From contig CADBVL010000008.1 in the NCBI GenBank assembly GCA_902798015.1, forward strand, positions 1 through 53,179: DNA of 53,179 bases. The letters are read 5' to 3'. Below the pieces are notes generated by a model. It was given only the letters and a program-made list of their open reading frames with translations, was not told the DNA's origin and made no database searches. Below, in pieces: positions 7,835-15,467 of this stretch. The stretch is from an uncultured Bacteroidales bacterium. Its GTDB lineage: Bacteria > Bacteroidota > Bacteroidia > Bacteroidales > Paludibacteraceae. The translations under genes and the position numbers were made by a program. Numbering within the stretch: position 1 is the stretch's first letter; each line of letters opens with the position of its first letter.

Positions 7835-8787
7835 ATGGAAGAGATAGCTTTTTCGGCTGTCTCTTTTGGTACATGGATTTCAGGTGTCTCGTGAAGCAGG
7901 CAGTTATACACTTTTTCCAGCGTATTCATGCGCATGTACTCGCACTCGTTGCAACTACATCCTACTCCTTCCGTCACTTCCGGCGGCACAGGGATAAACT
8001 CTTTATCCGGACAAGCGCGCTGCATTTCGAAGAGAATACCTGATTCAGTAGCGATAATAAAACGCTTCGCGGGAGATTTGATGGTATGTTCGAGTAATGC
8101 TTTGGTAGAACCTATGACGTCACTCTGCGCAAGGATAGGCGTTTTACATTCCGGATGAGCGAGTACCTCCACTCCGGGGTTTTGCGCTTTGAGTTGTAAA
8201 AGGGCTTCGAGCGAGAAACGGCTGTGTACGTGGCAGGCACCATTCCAGAGAATCATATTACGTCCTGTGACGGAATTGATATAGGAACCGAGGTTATGAT
8301 CCGGTCCGAAGATAATCTTCGCGTCTTTAGGCAACTGATCTACTATCTTCTTGGCGTTGGACGAAGTGACCACTACATCGGTCAAAGCCTTCACTTCGGC
8401 GGTTGTATTGACGTAACTTACTACTATGGGGCCTACCCCCGACCCCTCCCTAAAGGGAAGGGAGTTTTTATAATCTTCTATGAATTGCTTCAGATCCTCG
8501 GCTTTGCAGCTATCCGCGAGCGAACAACCGGCATTCATATCGGGAATGAGGACTTTTTTATCCGGACAGAGGATCTTCATCGTCTCTCCCATGAAATGCA
8601 CGCCACACATTACTAATATATCCGCCTGTACGCGCGTAGCTTGTTGTGCCAGCGCGAGAGAATCACCTATGAAGTCAGCTATCTCCTGAATCTCCGGCCG
8701 CGTATAATAGTGCGCGAATATTACGGCATTCTTTTCACGGGCTAAGGATTTAATTTTATTTATATATTCTTTCTTTTCTAAATCCAT
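7810..8787 (-). CDS. nadA: Quinolinate synthase NadA
   Basis: Iron-sulfur enzyme of 325 residues. It condenses iminoaspartate with dihydroxyacetone phosphate to quinolinate, the first committed intermediate of de novo NAD synthesis. Landmarks are VIFAHYYTRPEIQEIADFIGD at the N-terminus, the cluster cysteines in VMCGVHFMGE, HPECKTPI and GCSCNECEYM, and the substrate loop YVNTTAEVKALTDVVVTSSNA. Residues about 108-120 (SLPFREGSGVG) do not belong to the family. They are the translation of a dispersed GC-rich palindromic repeat and lie on a surface-type loop just before the conserved VVSYVNTT. Its 3' end overlaps the convergent EEP gene. nadB and nadC are not in the window. The 160 bases upstream show no clear promoter match. 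Confidence 0.95.
   Translation of the reverse strand: MDLEKKEYINKIKSLAREKNAVIFAHYYTRPEIQEIADFIGDSLALAQQATRVQADILVMCGVHFMGETMKILCPDKKVLIPDMNAGCSLADSCKAEDLKQFIEDYKNSLPFREGSGVGPIVVSYVNTTAEVKALTDVVVTSSNAKKIVDQLPKDAKIIFGPDHNLGSYINSVTGRNMILWNGACHVHSRFSLEALLQLKAQNPGVEVLAHPECKTPILAQSDVIGSTKALLEHTIKSPAKRFIIATESGILFEMQRACPDKEFIPVPPEVTEGVGCSCNECEYMRMNTLEKVYNCLLHETPEIHVPKETAEKAISSIQRMLSMS
8428..8466 (-). repeat. GC-rich palindromic repeat inserted in frame in nadA
   Basis: The segment contains CCCCCGACCCCTCCC, then TAAAGGGAAGGGAG, with TCCCT/AGGGA as its core palindrome. Related copies occur at 25391-25430 and 43430-43514. On the coding strand it reads as SLPFREGSGVG. Confidence 0.85.
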
Positions 8788-8947
8788 GAATATGAATAGG
8801 TGTTAAAATTGTAAATAAGTTTGCTAATTAATTGAAATATACTGATTTAAAATTAAAAATAGAAGTTATCAGATTGTTGTATGATTTGACAAATGCAACG
8901 TGGAACAAGTTTTACACTGTGTATAAAACCGATTGTTAACAATATGT

Positions 8948-9898
8948 TTATAACCATTTTTTTAATCTGAAAATCAGCAAGATAACCACAACCGACATGA
9001 CCATCAGTCCGAGCGCAAAGAGATAACCGAGTCTCCAATGCAGTTCCGGCATGAAGTCGAAGTTCATTCCGTAGAGGCTACCGATGAGGGTAGGCGGCAG
9101 GAAGATGATGTTGATGACCGTGAAGATCTTAATGATGCGGTTCTGCTCGATGTTAACCAAACCAAGGAAGGTATCCTGGAGGTAGTCGAGACGGTCAAAA
9201 CCGAAACGAGTGTAGTCAAAGAGCGAGTTGATATCCTTGATGATCATCGTTAGACGCGGATTGAGTTCTTCGGGGAAGAAGTCGCATTTGAGGATGTTGG
9301 AGATAACCCGCTGTTTATCCATGATGTTCTGACGGATGATGGTTACTTTTTCCTGCAAGTCCTTGATCTGCACGAGCAAATCTTCATCGACGTGATCCGA
9401 CTCGGCATTGATTTGCTGGGAGAGTTCGGTAATCATATCGGTGGTATCCTCAATCAAGTCGGCATCCTTTTCGACTCGCGTCTCGAAGAGCGCCACGAGC
9501 ACATGATAACCCGTCGGGAAATTACGGGTATTAACAAAGAGTTTTTTGAATGTCTCGTTAAACGTGTCGAGTTCGTTATCGCGAATAGAGACGAGGATGG
9601 AGTTTTTGAGGATAAAGTTGACCGGCTCCATCTCAAAGTTATTCTTCAGGAAGTTGGAGTTGGCGACAATCGAATCGTCCGTCTGTATATAACGGGACGA
9701 GAGCTCGATCTCTTCCATCTCTTCATCTTCCTGGATATCTATTTTGAGGAATCCCTCGAGTGTATCCTCTGTCTTATCGGAAACGTCGAGCAGATCAATC
9801 CAGATGATATCTTTCTTGTCTATTTCTTTGAGTGCGGAGATAGCGCGTGCTACTTTGATTTTCTCCTTATCTTTATAGAATATCTTGATTTCAGACAT
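8948..9898 (-). CDS. corA: CorA-type magnesium/cobalt transporter
   Basis: Protein of 316 residues of the CorA family of Mg2+/Co2+ channels, which act as inner-membrane pentamers. It has a large acidic cytosolic domain (MSEIKIFYKDKEKIKVARA onward, rich in D/E), a long helix, and two C-terminal membrane helices. The first ends in the signature GMN (SLYGMNFDFMPEL), and a short basic tail (FRLKKWL) follows the second. The start codon overlaps the rsmA stop by 8 bases, so it is translated from the rsmA transcript. The pairing with rsmA is not functionally obvious. The 160 bases beyond the stop, up to nadA, contain no clear terminator. Confidence 0.93.
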   Translation of the reverse strand: MSEIKIFYKDKEKIKVARAISALKEIDKKDIIWIDLLDVSDKTEDTLEGFLKIDIQEDEEMEEIELSSRYIQTDDSIVANSNFLKNNFEMEPVNFILKNSILVSIRDNELDTFNETFKKLFVNTRNFPTGYHVLVALFETRVEKDADLIEDTTDMITELSQQINAESDHVDEDLLVQIKDLQEKVTIIRQNIMDKQRVISNILKCDFFPEELNPRLTMIIKDINSLFDYTRFGFDRLDYLQDTFLGLVNIEQNRIIKIFTVINIIFLPPTLIGSLYGMNFDFMPELHWRLGYLFALGLMVMSVVVILLIFRLKKWL

Positions 9899-10661
9899 GA
9901 TTTTTTTCGATTAAAGCGGTTAATTCAATAAATTGTTCAACAGTCAGCTGTTCGGGGCGCATTGTAAATATTTTCTCTTCGAGGATGGGATTACCCTTTC
10001 CTACCAGCTGTTGAAGAGAATTGCGCATCTGTTTTCGTCGCTGGTTGAAGGCGGTTTTGACGACCGTCTTAAATAGCGCTTCGTCGCAATCGAGCCGTCG
10101 TCGTCGGTTTCGGGTCATTCGTATGACGGCCGACTTCACTTTAGGCGGCGGGTTGAACACATACTCATCTACTGTAAACAAGTATTCTATGTCATAATAG
10201 GCTTGGAGCAGGACGGAGAGAATGCCGTAGGCTTTCTTGCCGGGTTTGGAGGCAATCCGCTCGGCTACTTCTTTCTGGATCATACCCGAGCAAACGGGAA
10301 TGCGGTCCTTATACTCCAGCACTTTGAAGAAAATCTGCGAGGAGATGTTATAGGGATAATTGCCAATGACGTTGAATTCGCCCTCCGGCACGATGGTATT
10401 CAGGTCTATTTTAAGGAAGTCTCCTTCGATAAGATGGAGTTCGGGGTACCATTCTTTGAGATATGCCACCGACTCGCGGTCTATCTCGATAGCCGTGAGC
10501 TGAACATTAGAATTTTTTAGGAGGAACTGGGTTAAAACACCCATACCCGGTCCGATTTCTATCGTCCGGCCCGAGGTGATGGTCTCAGCAATTCTGCGGG
10601 CGACGTTCAGGTCCGTCAAGAAGTGCTGCCCAAGAAATTTTTTGGCATGTACTTGTTGCAT
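9891..10661 (-). CDS. rsmA: 16S rRNA dimethyladenosine transferase RsmA (KsgA)
   Basis: SAM-dependent methyltransferase of 256 residues. It dimethylates two adjacent adenosines in the terminal helix of 16S rRNA during late small-subunit assembly. Motifs are KKFLGQHFL at the N-terminus, the SAM-binding EIGPGMGVLTQ, the acidic IEID strand end, and the catalytic GNYPYNIS (NLPYNIS in most bacteria). The C-terminal helical domain ends normally. It is first in a two-gene operon with corA, driven by the promoter at 10758-10788, and is divergent from the GtrA-like gene. Confidence 0.95.
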   Translation of the reverse strand: MQQVHAKKFLGQHFLTDLNVARRIAETITSGRTIEIGPGMGVLTQFLLKNSNVQLTAIEIDRESVAYLKEWYPELHLIEGDFLKIDLNTIVPEGEFNVIGNYPYNISSQIFFKVLEYKDRIPVCSGMIQKEVAERIASKPGKKAYGILSVLLQAYYDIEYLFTVDEYVFNPPPKVKSAVIRMTRNRRRRLDCDEALFKTVVKTAFNQRRKQMRNSLQQLVGKGNPILEEKIFTMRPEQLTVEQFIELTALIEKNHV

Positions 10662-10757
10662 TATCCGCGTGATAGTCGTCCATAGATGGTGTTAATTTAG
10701 TTAAACTTTCCCCGATAAAATATTTGTATAGGGGACCCTTCCGGGCTTTTGCGGCTG

Positions 10758-10788
10758 CAAAAGTACTGCTTTTTTTTGAAATGACCAA
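10758..10788 (-). promoter_or_regulatory. Promoter of rsmA-corA
   Basis: On the minus strand: TTG (10788-10786), 20 bp, TACTTTTG (10765-10758), preceded by the AAAAGCAG spacer end shared with several promoters here. The leader to the rsmA start is about 90 nt. Confidence 0.85.
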
Positions 10789-10805
10789 ATTTTTGAGTAA
10801 AAAAC

Positions 10806-10836
10806 TTGCATAATTGCAAAAAAAGCAGTACTTTTG
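10806..10836 (+). promoter_or_regulatory. Promoter of the GtrA-like gene
   Basis: TTG at 10806-10808, 20 bp, TACTTTTG at 10829-10836. It is divergent from the rsmA promoter, with 17 bp between the two TTG boxes. The position rules out a start upstream of 10845. Confidence 0.85.
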
Positions 10837-10844
10837 TGCTCGAT

Positions 10845-11354
10845 ATGAATAGATTAGCTTCGTTGATAACGAAAATAATTGACTTTTTTTATGTGCCTTT
10901 CCGGAAGATTATGCCGGAACAGGTTTTCCGTTACGCGGCGTGCGGCGGCGGGAACATGGTATTGGATTGGGTATTGTATTTTCTGATTTATAACTTTGTT
11001 ATCGGGCACGAGATAGTAAATATTCAGTTTTCAGCTTTCAGCATTCAGTTTGCGCAAGCGATCACGCCGCATATTGCGACTTTGTGTATCGTTTTTCCGA
11101 TCACGCTTTTTACGGGTTTTTGGTTGCAGAAATACGTGACTTTCACGCAGTCGGATTTGCACGGTGCGCGTCAGTTGATGCGGTATATAACGATTGTGGC
11201 TATCAACCTGGCGGTGAACTATTTCGGGCTCAAGTTATGCGTAGAAGTATGGGGTTGGTATCCGACGCCGAGCAAGATGATTATTACGGTCATAACGGTT
11301 GTAATCAGCTATTTCGGGCAGAAATATTACTCATTTCGCGTGAAAAAAAAATAG
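10845..11354 (+). CDS. GtrA-like small membrane protein
   Basis: Membrane protein of about 169 residues with four hydrophobic segments, matching the GtrA family. These proteins are thought to move lipid-linked sugars across the inner membrane for polysaccharide or teichoic-type modification. The family's RYAACGGGNMVLDW start, the central FPITLFTGFWLQKYVTF helix and the terminal SYFGQKYYSFR are visible. The ATG at 10845 is used because the promoter ends at 10836. Residues about 60-69 (IQFSAFSIQF) are encoded by four 7-bp tandem units, an unusual in-frame repeat in the loop after the second helix. It is apparently a single-gene unit. Confidence 0.8.
   Translation: MNRLASLITKIIDFFYVPFRKIMPEQVFRYAACGGGNMVLDWVLYFLIYNFVIGHEIVNIQFSAFSIQFAQAITPHIATLCIVFPITLFTGFWLQKYVTFTQSDLHGARQLMRYITIVAINLAVNYFGLKLCVEVWGWYPTPSKMIITVITVVISYFGQKYYSFRVKKK
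11022..11049 (+). repeat. Four heptamers in frame inside the GtrA-like gene
   Basis: Units ATTCAGT and TTTCAGC alternate for 28 bp. The same NNTCAGN unit occurs inside rluD at 52732-52759. Confidence 0.9.
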
Positions 11355-11416
11355 TAATTTCGGAGGGAACCCACTTGTGGGGCGTGCCGAAATTACGTTC
11401 GCATCTTTGTGCGAAC
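11354..11416 (+). repeat. Intergenic palindromic element, copy A
   Basis: Directly after the GtrA stop. GTAATTTCGG (11354-11363) pairs perfectly with CCGAAATTAC (11387-11396). It is followed by a second perfect hairpin, GTTCGCA (11397-11403) with TGCGAAC (11410-11416). The start of the left arm and the CCGAAA-TAC-GTTCGC right part recur at 46597-46663 and 47433-47524. Confidence 0.7.
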
Positions 11417-11471
11417 AACAAGCCTTTGTCCATAAAATATAAATAAATTTACATTTTATTTGCCAAAACGC

Positions 11472-11502
11472 TTGTATATTCCAAATTTTTGTAGTAATTT
11501 TG
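11472..11502 (+). promoter_or_regulatory. Promoter of the isomerase-like/fba operon
   Basis: TTG at 11472-11474, 20 bp, TAATTTTG at 11495-11502. The ATG follows at 11543. Confidence 0.8.
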
Positions 11503-11542
11503 CAGCGCAATTTGTAACAATACTAACAAACAACATACAGCC

Positions 11543-12631
11543 ATGTTATACACATTATGCTCTCACCTCCATACTGAGGTGTCCGGAATGCCCTTCAAGA
11601 TTTCAGATTCTTTTATCGAGGAAAATCAAGTAGTAGCCGTTCTGTCGGGTGGAACAGAGGCACAGTTTGTGGATTTGATCCGCGAGAAGAAAATAGACCT
11701 GAAGCGTCCTATTTATCTGATGGTGAGCGAGTTCAGTAACTCGCTTCCTGCCGCATTGGAGATATTGAGTTTCATCCGTCAGCGTAATGGTTTGGCGAAG
11801 ATAATGATGCATGAGAACGACACCATTTTCCCGGACCCGAGTGAGACGGATTCGCTGACCCGTACGCCGCTGGAGAAAGTACTTCACAGTGACCGGATAT
11901 TGCGTCTGGGTGTGATAGGTGCGTCTTCGGACTGGCTGATAGCGTCGAGTGTGGATTACAAGGAAGTGTTGCGCGCGATGAACTGCCAACTGATAGATAT
12001 CCCGTTCACGGAGGTATCGAGTTTGGGCGAGGTAGATCCTGGCATGAAGGGTGCTGAGGCCATCTACGAGCGCTTGAAAGAGATTATCAAGAAGAACAAG
12101 CTGGATGGTATTACTATTCGTTGTTTCGATCTCTTCAAGACCATCAAGAACACGGGTTGTCTGGCTATCAGCAAGTTGAATGATGAAGGTATTCCGGCGG
12201 GTTGCGAGAGTGATATCCCGGTATTGCTGACGATGATTGCTTGTAAGAAACTGACGGGTGAGCCGGCATGGATGGCTAACCCCGCACGTATCCAGCCGGA
12301 CGGGCAGATACTGTTGGCGAAATGTACGATAGCGCTTGGTATGACCGAGAAGCATGAGTTCACTACGCATTTCGAGTCGGGTATAGGTGTAGCTATTCAT
12401 GGTGAGGTGCCGGCAGGCGATTATACCTTGGTGAAACTGAGTCATGACATGCAGCGCTTGTTGGCTGTAAACGTGGAAGTTACGCATTGTCAGTACGAGA
12501 AGAACATGTGCCGCACGCAGGTATGGATTCAATCGACACCGATTGTGAGCCAGTATCTGTTGACTTCGCCGATTGCTAACCACCACGTGCTGATCAAGGG
12601 TCATCATGCGGCAAAATTCTGGCGGGAATAA
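11543..12631 (+). CDS. L-fucose/L-arabinose isomerase-superfamily protein
   Basis: Protein of 362 residues resembling the L-fucose isomerase-like superfamily. It has an N-terminal Rossmann-like part (VVAVLSGGTEAQFVDLI, LRLGVIGASSDWLI) and a C-terminal part with GITIRCFDLF, CESDIPVLLTMIACKKLTGEPAWMANPARI and HFESGIGVAIHGEVP. It is shorter than classic FucI (about 590 residues), so it belongs to the compact subgroup; the substrate cannot be inferred. The next gene is a class II aldolase 57 bases downstream, an isomerase-aldolase pairing that suggests a sugar or sugar-phosphate pathway. Alternatively it serves a housekeeping role in central carbon metabolism. Confidence 0.65.
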   Translation: MLYTLCSHLHTEVSGMPFKISDSFIEENQVVAVLSGGTEAQFVDLIREKKIDLKRPIYLMVSEFSNSLPAALEILSFIRQRNGLAKIMMHENDTIFPDPSETDSLTRTPLEKVLHSDRILRLGVIGASSDWLIASSVDYKEVLRAMNCQLIDIPFTEVSSLGEVDPGMKGAEAIYERLKEIIKKNKLDGITIRCFDLFKTIKNTGCLAISKLNDEGIPAGCESDIPVLLTMIACKKLTGEPAWMANPARIQPDGQILLAKCTIALGMTEKHEFTTHFESGIGVAIHGEVPAGDYTLVKLSHDMQRLLAVNVEVTHCQYEKNMCRTQVWIQSTPIVSQYLLTSPIANHHVLIKGHHAAKFWRE

Positions 12632-12632
12632 G

Positions 12633-12648
12633 GAGTGAAAGAGTGAAA
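12633..12648 (+). repeat. Octamer pair at the isomerase-like/fba junction
   Basis: GAGTGAAA occurs twice in tandem immediately after the stop codon of the isomerase-like gene. Confidence 0.6.
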
Positions 12649-12688
12649 GAATTAATGACAAAATATAAAATAAAATTTTAGTAGAATT

Positions 12689-13690
12689 ATGGTAAGTTAC
12701 AAGGAATTGGGTTTGGTGAACACCCGTGAGATGTTCGCCAAGGCTATCAAGGGAGGTTATGCCATCCCTGCATTTAACTTTAACAACATGGAGCAGTTGC
12801 AGGCTATCATCAAGGCTGCGGCAGAGACCAAGAGTCCGGTGATTCTTCAGGTATCGAAGGGAGCTCGTAACTATGCGAACCAGACGTTGTTGCGTTACAT
12901 GGCTCAGGGAGCAGTAGAGTACGCGAAAGAGTTAGGATGGGAGCATCCTCAGATTTGTTTGCACCTTGACCACGGAGACAGCTTCGAGCTTTGCAAGAGT
13001 TGTGTCGATTTCGGTTTCTCGAGTGTGATGATTGATGCTTCTTCTCTTCCTTATGAGGAGAATATCGCGTTGACGAAGAAAGTAGTGGATTACGCACATC
13101 AGTTCGATGTAACGGTAGAGGCAGAGTTGGGTGTATTGGCCGGTGTAGAGGATGAGGTTTCGTCCGCTGTAAGCCATTATACGAAGCCGGAAGAGGTAGT
13201 GGATTTCGCTACCCGTACGGGTTGTGATTCGCTGGCTATCTCGATTGGAACCAGCCACGGAGCATACAAGTTCACTCCGGAGCAGTGTACCCGTGATCCG
13301 AAGACGGGCAAACTCGTTCCGCCGCCCTTGGCATTCGATGTACTCGATGCTATCATGGAGCAGCTTCCGGGCTTCCCGATCGTTCTCCACGGCTCGTCTT
13401 CTGTTCCGCAGGAGTACGTAGATATAATCAACCAGTACGGCGGCAAATTGCCTGATGCAGTAGGTATTCCTGAGGAGCAACTGCGCAAGGCTTCGAAGAG
13501 CGCTGTATGCAAGATCAATATCGACTCCGACAGCCGTCTGGCTTTCACCGCAGCGGTTCGTAAAGTGCTGGCTGACAAGCCGGGTGAGTTTGATCCGCGT
13601 AAATACTGCGGTGTAGCTCGTGACTACATGGAGGAGTTGTACAAGCATAAGATCATCAATGTGCTTGGCAGCGACGGCAAAGCAGAATAA
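12689..13690 (+). CDS. fba: Class II fructose-1,6-bisphosphate aldolase
   Basis: Zinc-dependent aldolase of 333 residues, cleaving fructose 1,6-bisphosphate to glyceraldehyde 3-phosphate and dihydroxyacetone phosphate in glycolysis, and the reverse in gluconeogenesis. Visible landmarks are YAIPAFNFNNMEQ at the start, the zinc and catalytic region ICLHLDHGDSFE (LDHGD), VMIDASSLPYEENI, VEAELGVLAGVEDE, the GTSHGAYKF loop and VLHGSSSVPQEY. The AxxxKINIDSDSR phosphate-binding stretch (CKINIDSDSR) is present. Length suits the longer class II group common in Bacteroidales. It is the second gene after the isomerase-like protein and is followed by a five-heptamer array leading into the CoA-transferase. 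Confidence 0.95.
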   Translation: MVSYKELGLVNTREMFAKAIKGGYAIPAFNFNNMEQLQAIIKAAAETKSPVILQVSKGARNYANQTLLRYMAQGAVEYAKELGWEHPQICLHLDHGDSFELCKSCVDFGFSSVMIDASSLPYEENIALTKKVVDYAHQFDVTVEAELGVLAGVEDEVSSAVSHYTKPEEVVDFATRTGCDSLAISIGTSHGAYKFTPEQCTRDPKTGKLVPPPLAFDVLDAIMEQLPGFPIVLHGSSSVPQEYVDIINQYGGKLPDAVGIPEEQLRKASKSAVCKINIDSDSRLAFTAAVRKVLADKPGEFDPRKYCGVARDYMEELYKHKIINVLGSDGKAE

Positions 13691-13723
13691 TTAAAAATTA
13701 TAAATTAAGAATTCAAAATTAAA
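13689..13723 (+). repeat. Five-heptamer array joining fba stop to the CoA-transferase start
   Basis: Five consecutive AATTNNN units (consensus AATTAAA). The first begins inside the TAA stop of fba and the last ends on the A of the next ATG at 13723. Confidence 0.85.
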
Positions 13724-15220
13724 TGGCTTTACCATTTATGACCGCTGAGCAGGCGGCAGAATTGATACAGAATGGTGACGTCTTAGGCATGGGTGGTTTT
13801 ACAGCCACGGGAGTGCCTAAGGCGGTTCCTTTTGCATTGGCGCAGCGCGCAGAGAAATTGCACGCAGAGGGCAAACCTTTCCGTGTAGGTCTGGAGACCG
13901 GTGCTTCGATGGGTGACAGTTGTGACGGAGCGTTGGCGCGTGCTCACGCTGTAGAATTCCGTACACCGTACCAGTCGAATAAGTCTATGCGCGAGGAGAT
14001 CAACGCAGAAGGCACGCACTATTTCGATATGCACCTGAGCCACATGGCACAGGATCTGCGTTACGGATTTCTTCCCAAACCAAAGTTCGCCATCATTGAG
14101 GCTTCGTATGTAGGCGAAGACGGTGTGATTGTGCCGGCAGCCGGTATTGGAATCATGCCTACTATCTGTCGCCTGGCAGACAAGATCATCATCGAGTTGA
14201 ACGAGATGTTCCCTGCATCGATGCGTGGTATGCACGATTTGTACGAACCTCTTGACCCGCCTTATCGCAAGGAGATACCTATCTATAAGCCTTCGGACCG
14301 TTGCGGATCGGACCATATAAAAGTTGATCCGTCGAAGATTGCAGCGGTCGTTAAGACTAATCGCCCGAATGAAATTCCGGCTTTCACGCCGGTAGATGCA
14401 GTGACGGCAAAGATCGGCGAAAACGTAGCTTTGTTCCTTGAGAAGGAGTTGCGCGAAGGCCGTATTCCGTCTTCTTTCCTGCCTATTCAGAGCGGTGTAG
14501 GCAACGTAGCAAATGCGGTGCTCGGCGAGTTGGGAAAGAACCCGCATATCCCGCCCTTCGAGATGTATTCGGAAGTAGTGCAAGACAGCGTAGTGGACCT
14601 CATCAAAGCCGGCCATTGCAAGTTTGCTTCCGGTTGTTCGTTGCGTCTCGTAGAGGAGCAAGATGGCAGAGGTGCTTGCTGACCTTGATTTCTTCCGCGA
14701 CAAGTTGCTGTTACGTCCGCAAGAGACATCCAACAATCCGGAGTTGATTCGTCGTATGGGTTTGATAGCTATCAACACGGCGCTTGAGGCTGATATCTAC
14801 GGAAATGTGAACTCGACGCATGTATGCGGCACGAAGATGATGAATGGTATCGGCGGTAGCGGTGACTTTGCACGCAACGCTTATATCTCTATCTTCACCA
14901 CCGCTTCGACGGCGAAGAACGGCGCTATCTCGTCCATTGTTCCGATGGTGACGCACCTCGATCACAGCGAGCACTCCGTCAAGGTACTTGTTACAGAGCA
15001 GGGTGTAGCCGATTTGCGTGGTAAGAGTCCCCGTCAGCGCGCTGAAGAGATCATCAACAACTGTGTTGCTCCGGAGTATCGCGAAATGCTACGTGATTAT
15101 CTCAAAATCGCCAAGCATGGTCAGACCCAGCATGAACTTTCTTGTGCCTTCGCTATGCACGAGGAGTTTCTCAAATCGGGCGACATGCGGAACACGAAAT
15201 GGGAGAATTACAAGCGATAA
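13723..15220 (+). pseudogene. Acetyl-CoA hydrolase/succinate CoA-transferase, frameshifted
   Basis: A full-length class I CoA-transferase (about 498 residues) split in two frames. The first part (13723-14682) covers the N-terminal domain from MALPFMTAEQAAELIQNGD to FASGCSLRLVEEQ. The second (14663-15220) runs from MAEVLADLDFF through IYGNVNSTHVCGTKMMNGIGGSGDF to the C-terminus. The catalytic glutamate lies in the second part's family, but precise assignment needs alignment. Continuity is complete except for one apparent extra base near 14660-14662, so nothing is missing. This is either a sequencing or assembly error or a recent mutation. No slippery sequence is seen there. In these organisms the enzyme couples acetyl-CoA with succinate or acetate. 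Confidence 0.85.
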
Positions 15221-15263
15221 AGGGCTAAAAAGGCCTAAAAATCCAAAAAAAATAGGGAAAAGT

Positions 15264-15294
15264 GGCATGCGCGCTTGCGTATGTCATTTTTTTT
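15264..15294 (+). terminator. Rho-independent terminator after the CoA-transferase
   Basis: GGCATGCGC pairs with GCGTATGTC (two G-U pairs) over a GCTT loop, followed by ATTTTTTTT. The -33 box of the secDF promoter lies within it. Confidence 0.8.
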
Positions 15295-15305
15295 CCGTAC
15301 CTTTG
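15275..15305 (+). promoter_or_regulatory. Promoter of secDF-clpP-clpX
   Basis: TTG at 15275-15277, 20 bp, TACCTTTG at 15298-15305. It gives a leader of roughly 155 nt before the secDF ATG at 15468. Confidence 0.85.
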
Positions 15306-15385
15306 CACGCTTTTTTCGCGTACTTCCCCTTCGCACGCGCGTCAAAACTACGTTTTAACGATAGGTACTCAGGGAAGCTCGCTCT

Positions 15386-15421
15386 CCGATTCAAACATCG
15401 CGATGCCAGCGTTTGAATCGG
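15386..15421 (+). promoter_or_regulatory. Strong leader hairpin upstream of secDF
   Basis: CCGATTCAAAC (15386-15396) pairs perfectly with GTTTGAATCGG (15411-15421) over a 14-nt loop, followed by GTTTT. An imperfect hairpin (CGTCAAAAC with GTTTTAACG, 15339-15361 region) precedes it. The pair could form an attenuator or a protein-binding leader. Confidence 0.55.
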
Positions 15422-15467
15422 GTTTTAAAAGAAAAAAAACAGTATAACGTTATAACAAAAAACAATT

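Noticed and set aside
10806-10844. Upstream extension of the GtrA-like gene
   Set aside because: It coincides with the promoter; the ATG at 10845 is the first after the predicted transcription start.
14640-14690. Programmed frameshift in the CoA-transferase
   Set aside because: No slippery run or downstream structure seen; an indel is the simpler explanation.
15018-15447. Open frames over the end of the CoA-transferase and the secDF leader
   Set aside because: No family match; they cross a terminator and promoter.
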